64,000 bases of DNA, from the NCBI GenBank assembly GCA_949358305.1, contig OX442316.1, forward strand, positions 2,480,001 to 2,544,000, given 5' to 3'. The notes below the pieces were generated by a model that saw nothing but the letters and a program-made list of their open reading frames with translations, was not told the origin of the DNA and made no database searches. Positions 36,676 to 49,400 of this stretch are shown in pieces (positions within the stretch are counted from its first letter, which is position 1; every line of letters begins with the position of its first letter). The position numbers and the translations under genes were made by a program. The DNA is from Strigamia acuminata. Lineage: Eukaryota; Arthropoda; Chilopoda; Geophilomorpha; Linotaeniidae.

Positions 36676-38157
36676 TTACCGTATTGTCACTAGTACAGAC
36701 CGTTCCGGTCGCCGGCCGATCTGTACTGCCTGTTTTGATGTAGTTAGTTGCCAAATTTCAGCAACAGATGGCGTTGCCCATCAAAATGATATTAGATGAC
36801 ATCATAGGAACAATTAACTTTGATAATAGGGGGAAAACAAGATAACTCGGAAAGCAAAGATAATCATTCAAGTCAGTTCTCTCTAGGATCCCATACTAGA
36901 AACATCTTCTCCAAACACTCTACTAAGAGAGCTTTGTGTCAGCCTATTACAGGCATGGCTTCTGCTCATCTTAACTAACACATTGATTATGCATTTGATC
37001 ATTTAAGATTAAGTTTTGCATTTCATTCATTGTAAATGTATAAAATTGCATTCAATTCAGTCTCATGTAATTTGGTAAACCAGACTTAAGTTTAGATAGA
37101 ATTAAGAATCAATTTTAATTAGAACATTTCAAATGGAAATATCCAATTTAAGTTAAATAAAGAAACATTGAATTTAAACAAATAAAACCTGAGTCATTCT
37201 TGCAAAATCCTTTCTAATTAAATGTAGCGTGGCTAAATTCACACATAGGTGACACCAACCACGTTACAGTATTTTGCGGATGATAAAATGCATCGGAGTA
37301 TAAGATACATCCCAAATTTATCAGTCAATTTTTAGAAAAAAAATATTTTTTTTGTACGATAAGACGCACAAAGAGACAATTATTGTATAAAAACTACTCC
37401 GTACCACATTTTACCGATTAAGAGTCGCCCTCAAATTGTAGCTGCCCTCGAATACTAGCCGCGGCTGAGACACAAAGAATACCGTATTTTTGCAAAAGTA
37501 CGGTAATATTTCCGTATTAAACTCACGAACGATGAACATACGCTTCGTTCGTGACGCTCAGAGACTTCGTTTGTTACATTAAACAAATGTAACAAACGAA
37601 AAACCGAAATTGTAACTGCTGACAAAAATGGCCGTTTTGAATAAGAGCCAGCGGCTCTTAATCCATAAAATACGGTATGTTATTTCTACAAGTAATTCTT
37701 AATTTTAATTTTTAATTTTTATTTTCAAAATTCTCCAATTTATTTTCATGGAAATCCCCGAATTAATTTTATGGAATTTCCCCATTTGTTTTCACAGTAA
37801 TCCCTAAATTAATTTAATGGGATTCCCGGATTTATTTCCATGGAAATCGCTGAATTAATTTTCTGGGATTCCCCGATTTGACACATATCACATAAGTTCG
37901 GACTAAAAGACGCATTTGGGTCCATAAGACGAGTGTGTTCTTACACTAAGTCGTAAATTCGGCGTAAAGTAGAATGAAACAGACTTCACAGTAGACGTTG
38001 AAATGCTGATTTATTCATAGGAAGTACAGGGGGCGCTGTGGAAACAGCGACATAAAATAACAAGACATTTTGAGTGCATTTGACCATCCAGGGATGCGAA
38101 CATAGCAAGACTTTTCAAAGTAAAAAAGTGCGTCTTACGGTCCGCAAAATACGGTAA
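36676..38157. mobile_element. TIR element (CCGTATTTTGCGGA type) with nested insertions
   Basis: Ends TTACCGTATTTTGCGGA (left, after removing the nested LTR) and TCCGCAAAATACGGTAA (right), followed inward by AAGACGCA-type motifs seen in widespread hAT-like non-autonomous elements. A second inverted pair (CCGTATTTTTGC ... AAAATACGG) lies at 37484-37677 with an internal hairpin at about 37567-37601. No transposase. Confidence 0.7.
36685..37268. mobile_element. Solo LTR nested in the TIR element
   Basis: 584 bp from TGTCAC to GTTACA, flanked by GTAT duplications (36681-36684, 37269-37272). Removing it and one GTAT restores ACCGTATTTTGCGGA, which matches the inverted partner at 38140-38157. AATAAA-type signals lie inside. 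Orientation unclear. Confidence 0.8.
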
Positions 38158-38189
38158 ATCTAATCTTAATAAAATTGAAAGCTGAATCT

Positions 38190-38625
38190 GTATGAAAAAA
38201 TATTTACTTTTTTAGAAAAGTTTTATCTCATTCAGTCTGAAGAAATTTTAATGCTAGTTTCAGTGGTAAACTAACTTGACATAGTTTTTATTACAAAAAT
38301 GTTAATGAGAGCATTAAATTTCATTCCACATTAATTTTTCGAATTGTTCGTAAGTTATATACAGTATTTTTTTTAAGGCCAAGGGGATTAGCAACAACTT
38401 CAGAGATTTGCCACAGCAAGGCGGTGAACATTTACAATATATTTGAACTCACAAAATGTATGCATTAAAAAATAGACGAGTCATTAAACACAATGTTATT
38501 CACCGACCTGGAAATTCACACTTGTTTTTGTGGTGTTTCATCGAGAGTTATGCCCTTCACGTCACCAACCACTCTTGGTTGGTGATCTGCCAGTGGAAAA
38601 TCCATCAATCCAGCTGACGTCGACA
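38190..38625 (-). other. Orphan Methuselah-gene upstream block
   Basis: GAAAAAATATTTACTTTTTTAG, TAAACTAACTTGACATA, CACCGACCTGGAAATTCACA and CACCAACCACTCTTGGTTGG appear in the same order as upstream of genes 2 to 5, but no receptor coding sequence follows to the left. Relic of a lost array unit. Confidence 0.7.
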
Positions 38626-39088
38626 ACGTGATTTGAATTAATTAAAAATAACAGTGCGAAACTCAACAAAAGTCAATGAAACGTGGTTCTTCAACCGTTA
38701 CATGGAATTTTAAATTTTATAAACAATCCATTAATAAATTTAAAAATATTTCCTACCTTGTTTTCCAATCAAACCGCCCTTAACATCATTTCCCCGTCTT
38801 TAAAATCCTGCAAATTGAAGTGACGGCGATCAACATAGCCGCCATTTGCATTAATCCCTACCGTTGAAACTCGCAACCATCTTCAGTAGCAAAGGCGCTA
38901 CAAATTTGTTAACAATGAAATAATGCAATGAAATACGCCTACTTTTATTCTCCGTGTTACAAGTTGAATTCAATGTGATTAGCAACTCGTCATTAACGGA
39001 TCAATAAATCAACCCAAAAAGGTAAAATCAATTTCAAAATAAAATTAATCATAAACTAATTTGAACTTGTACAATCTTCTTTAGAATT
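38626..39088. other. 5' region of the MCT-like gene
   Basis: No coding sequence. A CTTCTTTAG acceptor 4 bp before the MCT start (39077-39085) suggests a 5'UTR intron whose first exon lies somewhere in this stretch; not located. Confidence 0.4.
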
Positions 39089-42000
39089 ATGAGCGCAGAT
39101 GTTATTGTCCATCAGAAATCACTCCAAAGCAAATCAACTCTTAGAGTGACCAGACCTCTGAATAGAAGCCAGTTGAAGCAGTTGGCCGAGTCCAATTGGG
39201 TGCCACCAGATGGAGGCTGGGGTTGGCTTTGTGTGGTTGCCTGTTTCACCACGTACTGCATGTTGGTTGGCATGAGCAGGACTTTTGGCATAATTTACAA
39301 CGATGTCCAAAGAGCATTTCCAGATACTAGGAATTCTGTTCTTGTTCTGATTCCTGCAATGGTCATTACTTTGACTGTTGGACTTGGTAAGATGAGAATC
39401 AGAAGTGAGTGACAAGTTGGTAATTGTAGATTTCTCTTCTCTTTCCGTAGGTGTTGTTGCTGGAGCGTTGACAGTCGCGTTTTCGTGCCGCAAAGTAGCA
39501 TTTGTCGGTGGTTTATGCGCAGGAATTGGTCTCTCCTTGAATTATTTTGCTACGAATGTTTATTACATGTTGTGTTGTTTTATACTTGCGGGTTAGAAAA
39601 TGACAGTAGGTGCGTTCAATCATGATTCAATCCTGGAAGGATAAGTGACTTTTAGGTGACGAAAAACCATTAATATGGTGTCACTGTCGGTTTCTTACAT
39701 GAGTTTGTGTTTATTATTGGGGTAACCTGTCCCTAAAGTTGCCCTAATGCATGGCAGAAAGTGGGATTTGATCCTAAAGGGTTCCAAAGTACTTTTTACG
39801 CTTGTTTTTGACTTTGATTGAATAGGAAAGGAGAAGTCACTACTTCTTTCTAGACTGAGCGCACCTACAGTATGGAGACAAAAATATATAGTGAGAGAAT
39901 GTAAGCCGGTTATGCTGCGTTTCCACTTGACTGAAAGGTTTCCGTAGCCAGGTCGTGGGGATGTCATCGGGCAGTGGTATTTTCTTTAGCAGAAAAAGTA
40001 GAAAGTAAAGATTTTTAATTTCAAATGTGTATCACTTTGATTAGGGTTTCTGTTTTGCCACCTTTTTTTTAATTCCCGGTTCCTGGTATCAAAATGGCAG
40101 GTACTTTCGGGAAATCGGTACTCTCGGTATCATGATTATTTTTGATGATTTTAATTGATTTTTCATGATATTAGGCGTTTTTTAATCGATTTATTTTTAT
40201 CATTTTAGCCGTTTTTTAATTGATTTTTCATCATAAGGCGGTTTTTAGTTGATTTTTTTTTATTATTTTAGGCGTTTTTTAATTGATTTTTCATCATAAG
40301 GCGGTTTTCAATTTATTTTTCATCATATCAGACAGTTTTTAATTGATTTTTCATCATTTTAGGCGTATTTTAATTGATTTTTCATCATTTTAGGCGTATT
40401 TTAATTGATTTTTCATCAGATTAGGCGTTTTTTAATTGATTTTTTATCAGATAGGCGTTTTTTAATTGATTGTTCATTTTAAGCGTATTTTAATTGATTT
40501 TTCATCATATTAGGCGTATTTTAATTGATTTTTCATCACATTAGGCGTTCTTTAATTGATTTTTCATCACATTAGGCGTTCTTTAATTGATTTTTTTATT
40601 ACTTTAGGCGTTTTTTAATTAATTTTTCATCACATTAGGCGTTTTTTGATTGATTTTTCATCATTTTAGACATCAAATGCTTTGATGTTTAATAAAGAAT
40701 CTTTAAATAATATATACAATTCGCAATGTTAATTTCATCCCAGATTAAACTAACATCGCATGTTATATTTGCCGATTGTCATTTGAACATCAAAGTGATC
40801 AGCAGAGTCTATTCCTGCTACCTGCTATTTTGCTACCAAAATCAGAAGAACTGATGTCAAAACAGATTACAAATTGGCAGAAAACAGGACTTTCTACTCT
40901 ATTTCAGTCAAGTGGGAACCCAGGAGTGTGCTAGAAATCCCCGGGTTTACATTATTGACACCCCAATTAAACAGAAAAAAGCACTATTCGATATAACGAA
41001 AAATTGGTTATATCGCGGTTCGTTCAAACGAGATTCGACGGTATAACCAACAGCTACATTCTCTCATCCCTCACGGTTGTTGAGTGTTGAAGTTTGTTAA
41101 TAATATTTCAGGTATTGGTGGAGGATTAGCCACTAACCCAGGGATTATAATAGTAGCAAAATACTTCCGTAAACGGCGAACACAGGCGGTCGGATTGTCC
41201 TTGGCCGGCACCGCCATTGGGTCCATGATCCAACCTCCGTTTATGAAATATTTGGCCACCACGTATGGATTTCGAGGTGCCCTGTTGATTCAAGGAGCAC
41301 TCATGTTTCACGTTTGTGCTGTATCACTTTTGTACAGAGAACCCGTGTCGAAGGACGAATTAAAGAAATTCGGCGCTGCATGTGCCGTGCAGAGCGCGAG
41401 TGTCGAGTTCCCATTATCCCACTCAATGGTTTGTCGTGGAGAATTCTTATGAGTATGCTGTAAGGATTTCTGTTTTTGTAGCAATACGAAAAAGGAGTAC
41501 AAGGGAGATATTTTTCGACAACTTCGAACTCGTGTTTTCAATGGGTCGAACGGTACCTCTATGTGGACCTGACGCTTCTGTACAGTCCCATTTTTGACGT
41601 CATGGTCATTTCTTCAATGTTTTTATCCGTGGGATATCCTCAAACTTTGATCATCATTCCACCGCATGCGGAGTCTTTGGGTTATTCCGAATACTGGGGA
41701 AGCATTCTCTTGTCGATTTCTTCGGCTGGAGATTTGTTAGGAAGGATTGGAAGCGGATTCATATTCGACAGGAATATAATACGGAAACAACCGGGATATA
41801 TTGCAGCGTATGTTGATTTGTTGATTTAAACGTGTATCGTACACTGTACTGTAGACCTTTTGCTGTGGCAATTGACTGAATATGGTTCAAAAATACATTG
41901 GAATTATATCGCAGTGTATTGCAATGTACAGGCAGTGTTCACTAAGTCTAAAAACTGGTTAGCATGGGGTGGGACGCATACTCACGTAAATAAGACAAGA

Positions 42001-43230
42001 AACTCCAGATTGTTGGGTTGTTGGCCTTTAATCCGTTGTCTAGGGGTTGGAGACTCCCGTCTACCCGCGTGTTGGCAGTGCTACTGGCAACCGATCCGTC
42101 ATACACAGGGAGTGAGCCCCATGTATGAAGTGGCCGGTCCAACATACTATTCTGTCGTACTTACCTGTACTAGTATGGTCCAGGCAACCGCTCATGGAGG
42201 CTGTAGTGGATCAATCATCACACTACTGAGCCTCGCAGTGGTGAATAGGAAGGAGAGCAGTCAGCACAGGGCACGACTGCTATCGCTGCGGGTCGCTAGC
42301 TTCAGGACTTTACTTCACACACCTGTCTCGGTTGAGCCCCCCCAGCGCTCTTTTCTTTACTCCCCACACCACTCAGCTCCCTTCTTCCCTATACTGGGTC
42401 ATACCACTTCGCAAGGAGGGATGAATTTAGGTGTGTGGTAGTGACGCTGGCAGTGCTGGACTGGCCCGGCGGGCTACCGGGAGTTTCCCGGTGGCCCGTG
42501 GCTGCTGTGTCCTGTCGCGGCCTGCTGTGGCCTGTCCCGGCCTGCTGTGGCCTGTCCCGACTTCATTAATTGTGGCCCGGACACTCAGATTTCCCGGCCA
42601 TAAATTTGTTCCCAGTCCAGCCCTGGACGCTGGTCACCGTTGGGTGGCCAAGCGGTCGCATAACAACCTATTAATATGCCAAAAGAATTATTTTGTTACC
42701 ACCTAATGTTAGCGTGTAGAAAAAAAATAATATTGTTTAAAGACTCTGTGAACACCCTGTATTTTGAAATGCATTGGGTTTTTGAGAATGCTCAGCGAAC
42801 GGTCTATAAGAAACAGAGAAAACAAAATTGTAACACTGATAATCCATTTACTTGTAGGACAATGCTGATAAGTATTTCACTGATATGTATTGCCTTTTCT
42901 ACAAAGTATTACGAAATTGCTATATGTTCTTTCTTCTATGGAGCATTTGCTGGCTCTTCGTACATTCTTGTGCCGGTATTACTAACAGAACATCACGGTG
43001 CTCCTAAATTAGCATCTTCATTTGGAATAGTCCGTACTTCGATGGCCCTGACTTGTTTAACCGGTCCCCCACTTGCTGGCTATATCAGGGATGTTACTGG
43101 AGATTTCAAAGCATCCATATGGACCATTGGTGTGATCTCTTCGTTAGCTTCAATAGTCGTGCTTTTCATTATCCCGTTAAAACGTCGATACAGAGCACAA
43201 TCAAAATCAAAATATCCAATAACTGTATAA
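39089..43230 (+). CDS. SLC16/monocarboxylate-transporter-like protein
   Basis: Exons 39089-39386, 39451-39591, 41112-41428, 41482-41807 and 42858-43230 join to 484 codons plus stop. The N-terminus carries the family signature PPDGGWGWLCV before TM1. The remaining helices follow in two halves around a hydrophilic loop (encoded at the end of exon 3 and start of exon 4), as in 12-TM major-facilitator transporters. It is expected to be a plasma-membrane carrier of monocarboxylates or related small solutes; substrate unknown. Introns 2 and 4 are swollen by repeats. An AATAAA follows 10-20 bp after the stop. It sits 244 bp ahead of the OATP gene on the same strand. Confidence 0.88.
39607..39868. 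mobile_element. Short TIR element in MCT intron 2
   Basis: TAGGTGCGTTCAATC at left and GACTGAGCGCACCTA at right are inverted. No ORF. Small non-autonomous element. Confidence 0.65.
40130..40672. repeat. About 30-bp minisatellite in MCT intron 2
   Basis: Some eighteen imperfect units of TTAATTGATTTTTCATCA followed by TTTTAGGCGT-like sequence. Confidence 0.88.
40982..41046. repeat. pogo-like terminal fragment
   Basis: GATATAACGAAAAATTGG and CGAACGAGATTCGACGG-type sequence resembling the fragment at 8163-8275 in inverted order. Confidence 0.45.
41944..42657. repeat. Roughly 480-bp interspersed repeat, copy A (split)
   Basis: Shares GGGACGCATACTCACGTAA, GGCCTTTAAT, CCCCACACCACTCAGCTCCC and CTATACTGGGTCATACCACT with copy B (44506-45011). 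It is interrupted near its end by the hAT-like MITE at 42451. MCT intron 4. Class unresolved: solo LTR or non-autonomous element. Confidence 0.75.
42451..42625. mobile_element. hAT-like MITE nested in repeat copy A
   Basis: CAGTGCTGGACTGG to CCAGTCCAGCCCTG, with a perfect 8-bp duplication GACGCTGG at 42443-42450 and 42626-42633. Contains short internal repeats of CCTGCTGTGGCCTGTCCCG. Confidence 0.9.
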
Positions 43231-43474
43231 TGTCCAATCAAAATAAAAATTATCTATTAACCAAACACTGCACCTAAACTTTTATTCCCAAGTGGCAAAA
43301 CACAACACTATTTATTATAACCGAAAGTCCTTTATAAACGCCGGTTTCAACACAACCCAACAAATTCTACAAACATTATAAACATATCAGTTCTGATAGC
43401 TGATATCTTATCTTGACAAACTCAAGATAAAAATTCAATTGTTGTTATTGTGTAATTTAGCAGATTGAACTAAA

Positions 43475-46400
43475 ATGGAGCCTCATAACAAACGGTAGGT
43501 ACAAATCAATATAAAATTGTATAACATCGACAAATAAATAACGTTACTTACAGATGATGTCCTTTATTTGTTATTCTATACAATTAATATTTTGCTTTAA
43601 ACCTCAGTAGAATTCACAATTTGTGTTTATAACACTTTGTTGACTTTTTTCAGATCTGACGATGAGAACTGTCGTTTATTCCTGTGTTATTCGCCATCTT
43701 GGGCTCGGCCATTGGCGACTCGCAAAGTGTTTACGCTATGTTACAGCTTCTTGAGCATAGTGCAAGGAATGTTATTCTTCTACATGGTGGGCACTCTGAC
43801 CACCATTGAATCCCATTTTCAGCTGCCTAGTGAAACATTTGGGCTGGTTATGAGTGTAGGTGAAGTAATTTGCATGTTCTCAAGTGTTATCGTTGGGCTA
43901 CTGGTCAACAACAAAACTCACAGACCCTACAGCCTAGGAATCTGTTTCTTACTAATGGGTGTTGGAAATCATTTATTTGCATTGCCCTATTACTTATATG
44001 GCAGTCCAATACCACTTGATAACACTATTAATGGCACCTCATCACACACCCTATGCGTTGAAAATTCTACCGTCAACACGGAATGTGTGTCTGCACTGCT
44101 GGCACCACCTGGTTCCAGCATATGGGCTGTAGGGTTGATATTCCTTCTTGCTTGGACAATAGCGAATATTGGGTCTAATGGAATGTATATCATTGGGACA
44201 CCTTTTTTGGATGACAATGTCCAAAACAAAAATTCACCGATGTATTTAGGCAAGTCCAAAAAGCATATCAAAATAATTCTTTCAAGGCATTTTTAATACT
44301 TTTCTTATGTTTTACAGGTCTTACGTGCGCTATCCGCACAATTGGTCCCATATTTGGTTCACTTCTCAGTACACTTTGTCTCACAATATACGTCAATCCA
44401 AATGGTAAATATCATTTTTTTTATATTTGCAAACTGGCATTATTGCACTGGGATGTGTGAGAAAGAAAATAAATTTCCAGATTCATCATCCCGGGCGGGC
44501 CCCCAATTGTGACTGGTATGGTCTTCGCCATGGCAGCCAGGGGACTGGTTACCATGGTGTGGGACGCATACTCACGTAATAATTAGACAGGAACTCCAGA
44601 TTGTTGGTTGTTGGCCTTTAATTCGTTATCTAGGGATCAGAGTCTCCCATCTACCCACGTGTTGGCAGTGTCGCGAAGGCATGCTACATCACGGATGACG
44701 TGGACGGTCAAACATAACCATTCTGATTTACTTACCCGTACATCCCATGCTCATGGGGGCAGTAGTAGATCATCGCAATACTGAGCATTGCAGTGGTGAA
44801 TGGGGAGGTGAGCAGAGTCAGTATGTCGACTCTTGCTGGCTTCAGGACCGTGCTTCACACCCTCGGTTGAGACCCAGCGCTCTTCTCTCTACTCCCCACA
44901 CCACTCAGCTCCCTTCTCCCCTATACTGGGTCATACCACTCCGCGAGGAGGGATGATCTTAGGGCCATTAGGCGGTGTGTGATAGTGACACTGGTCACCC
45001 TTTGGTGGCTAATTTTAGTTCTCGAGTTCCAGTGTTTTGCCATCAATTGTAGGTTTACAATCGGCTGTTGCTATTCGTGATGATGTAGTTTCTTTTAATT
45101 CTTTTTATAATTGCAGAGCCTTCTTGGTTTGACAATCGTGATTCCCGCTGGGTCGGTGCTTGGTGGTTGGGATTTCTGATCAGTGGTTGGCTTTCCATTC
45201 TGTGTGCCCTTTTGATCGCTCAATTTCCCAGACGGCTACCATCGCAGAAACTTACTCCGGCAATGCAAATGGAGTTGGAAGAAAAAAAACCAATGGCAAA
45301 TGGAGATAAAGTTGTGGAAGATGATGAAAGTCCAACCACGGTTCCGTCGTTAAAAGGTAAGGATACAACAGAAATTAAAGTGTACTCTGTATGGACCAGA
45401 CAGTACTGCTCTGGACAACAAAAACCTTATTGCCACAAAAAAGATTATTCACAAGAAAACGTGATTAATTTTTTTTAAGTCGAATTACTCAAAAAATACA
45501 TTTATTGCAGAAATTATTCCTGGGGTTCGTCGAATTGTTCGAAATTTGATGCTGTGGCTGCGGATATTAAGCTCGATCTTCACCTGGTTTGGACTGGAAG
45601 GTTTTATTCTGTACATGCCCAAGTATTTAGAACACGAATTTCACTTAACAGCATCTCAAGCCAGCACTTGGACAGGTAAGAACTAAGAAAGTTGGATAAT
45701 TCAATACAATAAATTCATTTTTATTAGGAACTGCATTTTTGCTTCCATCCATGGTGGGTGAACTTGTGATTGGCTTCCTTATACAACGTTTTAAACCGAC
45801 AGCCAAACAGTTGGCTGGCCTCTTGACCGTGGCCAAATCCACAGAAGCGATTATACTGGCAATTCTTCCAGCTTTAAAGTGCGAAAACGCCGTTTTATTA
45901 GGAAGCGGAAGCACGTAAGTAACTTCCCAATAGACCTTTGGAAAAATGAGGCCAGGTGATACGACCAATGAGAAATAAGAGTATAACATTGTTAATTTGT
46001 AGTTTTCTTATTTCAAACTGCATTATGTCATAATTTTTCAATGGTCTATTAGCTGCATTCAAAAAGTCGTGTTTTAAGTGTTTTAGGTGTTTGTGTTTAG
46101 AATACCTACGTGTGATGATGCCGTTTGCGATTGTTCGGACGCGGTGTTTTCGCCAATTTGTGGTGCCGATGGTCAGTCATATTTCTCCGCTTGTCATGCC
46201 GGTTGTTGGGGGAGTGATCTTGGAGAACAAGCTTACAATGCAAGTAAAGGTGATAGTAGATTACAATTGTCGCGCTCAACTCTAACCGTCGCTAACTCGT
46301 GGGTTGATTACTTAATTCGACTAACTCACTACCGCTTTGTCTCAAGCGGTTTACCCAAAGAAATGATTACACAGATATAAAAGGTAAAATATAATATAGA

Positions 46401-49400
46401 TTTATTCTGTGGGACAATGTACAGATATATCTTATATATATATATGAAAGGTAGGTAAAAGGTAAATCGGAATGGGTGAAGGGAAATGGAAAGGTAAAGG
46501 TATGATGAAAGCTGGCTGGAATCGGCGAGGTCGTCTGTTGTCTCGGTCGTGTCCAAGATGGCGTCCTCGTTGTGGCAACGTGGTGTCGTCTTGGGCCGGC
46601 GTGGCAATATGGCGTCCTCGGCTCGTCTCTGGCTGGTCCTTCGGGCTCACGCTGGTCGGGCGCGAGTGAATGCTTAGTTAAAAGGCTTACTTCGGGCTGT
46701 TGTCTAGGTTTTTGTGTGGTGTCCGGCGATCACACAGCGGCGGACTCTTCTGGCTCCCGGCGGTCACACAGCGGCGGGAACGCTCGTCGTGGTTTTACTG
46801 CAGTTTAGGCTTGTGCGACCGTTTGTCTGCACAACTCGCTAAACTGGAGTGGTTTTTACTATTTCTAGCTGGTGTGCTAAAATAGTGTGGTAATCTTATC
46901 TCGCAGGTTACTCTGCGGAGTTTGACACTGACCAAACGTACTCACGGTAAATTGTCCTTTGTCCTTGGTCAATCCCAGTATATTTACTTGGGCCTGATCT
47001 TGTAGGACGACGGGTTTACGTGTGTTTCTCGTTTGATGGTTGTGTTGGTTCTGCCCGCTCAGTGCAAGGCACATTCCTTTGCACAAAGCGGGGTTGACAG
47101 GTGACCGGAATCACCCAATGGTGGGGTGGACGAGCCATCCCCACTCCCTCAGGGCAGACGCCTGTCCATTGACTAGATGTCAATGCACTGAGGGAAGGGA
47201 GACGCGCTTGCGGCTCCCCTTACACCCGAAACGAGGTCACGAGAGAAACTCTTCGTTGACCCCGGTCCAGTCGGGTCACAACACTTCCCCCTCCGAGCTC
47301 AGACCGTGGGGCTGAGCGATCACTTCTTTCCTGGGGGACCCGACACTGAGTCCGTCACCTGGGCGTAACTCACTCCAGGGACAGGCGGTTGAGTGCCGGG
47401 TGGCGCGGGTAGATCGCCTACTAACGCCGAGGACCGATCTCGGGGGTCCTCATGCTCCGTAATGAAGCATAATGCATGGCCGTCAACTGGCTCATGCGGG
47501 GCACGCGTCCTCTCGTGTAACCAAACGCTCGGGATGTAGGCGGAGAAGCCGGTGTTCGTATGCCGGATGGCATTGGCTTCCGCTGGCGTCACTGGCACAC
47601 GGTGGGCTCTCAGCAACCTCTGGTGGAAGATGAGGTCTCTAGTCTTCCGGATCTGGTTGTGAAGCCAGATGAAGACTGATTTGCCTTTGTCCCGCTGCGC
47701 GAGGATAAACCTCCTGGTCGCCGTCGTCATCGAGAGATGGGGAAACTCTTCGATGATTCGCCCGTAATAGTCTGGCGGAGGCGGTGCCGGCTTCGGCTTC
47801 TGGGTGGCCGCGGGAATAGCGGCTTGCGTCGTTGTCGCCGCTCGGGCCGGTGAGGTCCCGGGCGGTGTCGGCTTCGTTTGCTCGACGGACCTGACGGGTG
47901 GCGTTCGGCACAGCAAGCGCTTTGGTTTACCCGCCACTTCGAACAGGGCGGGTCCTTGCGGGGATATCTCCGCAGGCATCGGTGGCGGAATCGGAACTCC
48001 GCTCGTCGGCGAGATCACCATGTCTACATCCTCTGCCGATTCTTCCGTCTGGATGGTCAAGGCGCGCAGTTGTTGGGTAGGCGCCGCTGTCCAGGTGGCG
48101 GAGGTGTAACGAAACGCCGTGCTTCGCAACTTGTACCCCTCAAATTCGGGGTTTACCACATCCCTGGTTAGCTCGTAGCGAGTCAACACAGGGTCGGGCA
48201 GAATGGAGCTCCACTCTGCGAGGAGTGCACGGGGAACCTGTACACCCTCTCTGTCCACGACAGACCATGCGGCCATCGCCTGACGCCCTTCTCCGAAGAG
48301 TGCTGGGGTTAGCAGCTGCATCATGACCTTGGTCAATGATAGCTGTAGGCTGCGACGATTCACTGGATTCGATCGCTCCGAATCCGCAGTGAAGGCACAC
48401 GAGAGCTTACTCATCATCGCCGTTGCCCATTCGATGAAATATCGCTGGGCCTGATCCACACCTCGCAAGGCGGGCGCGGAGACTCTTGGGTCTTCCATCA
48501 CGAAGCGAAACGCTGAGAGCTCGGAGATAGTCGGATTGGCGGCTTCTCTCGCGAGTCGCGCTTCTTCGTCTCGCCTCTCGAAAAACAGGGCCGAGGAACC
48601 GGATCGGGGTTGGCTCGGCCTGTAAATGCCGGTCAAATTGGCTCGACATTCCTGCGCAATGCTCTGTCCAACGGGGGGAGGGACTGAGCGGTCGGTGGGT
48701 AAATCCGGCGGATCGCTCGAATTCAACAACGACGGCGGCGGCAGGTTCGGAGGCGGCTGCGTCTTGGTCGGCAGCGTCGGCGTCGGCAGCGGTGGTGTTG
48801 GCTGCGTCGGCGGTGGTGGCGTCTCCGTCGTCTGCACTCCAGTCATTGCGACTTGGAGCGCCGGGAGATGTTGTCCGGAGCCTGAAGGCTGCACGATGGC
48901 GGTTGGCATGCCATCGGGTCGTGGTCGCGAATTAATGTAGTCTGCGAGCCACCTTGCCACCTCGTGTGGGGTCACCTTCCCGTCGGTGACAACACCCATC
49001 TTCCTGGCGTGTTTCATCGCGGGATCGAAACGGGTCAGTTTCGTCCGCTTCATCTGAGTCAGAATCCCGCGAAGGTCCCGCGTATCTGCCGCTGGGACGT
49101 GTCGCTCACCTGACTGGCTACCACTTCGTCGACCCGCTCTCTTGGAGGCGTAGGCGGGTTCGGGGATGGGACGGCCCCGAGCTTCGCACCTCGCGAAGTA
49201 TCGCTCTTTGCGATCTTTTTTCCGCTGCTCGCGATGAGTCAGCGGACGTCTAGAAGTGCTGGGACGAGAGACTCGCTCTTCGTCACCAGACATCCAAACC
49301 TCCTTGCACTCCTTACCGTCTTTAATCTGACGGTTTATGAAAATTCGCGGTCGGGAATACTGCGAAGGGTCACGCACCGTACTAGTGGATGGCCCAGCTT

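Noticed and set aside
41860-42441. 193-codon plus-strand frame
   Set aside because: Lies inside interspersed repeat copy A in the MCT intron; not similar to any protein I know and not shared in frame by copy B.
46329-47315. Several frames inside the LTRs
   Set aside because: Occur in both LTRs and on the wrong strand or overlapping LTR signals; no protein features.
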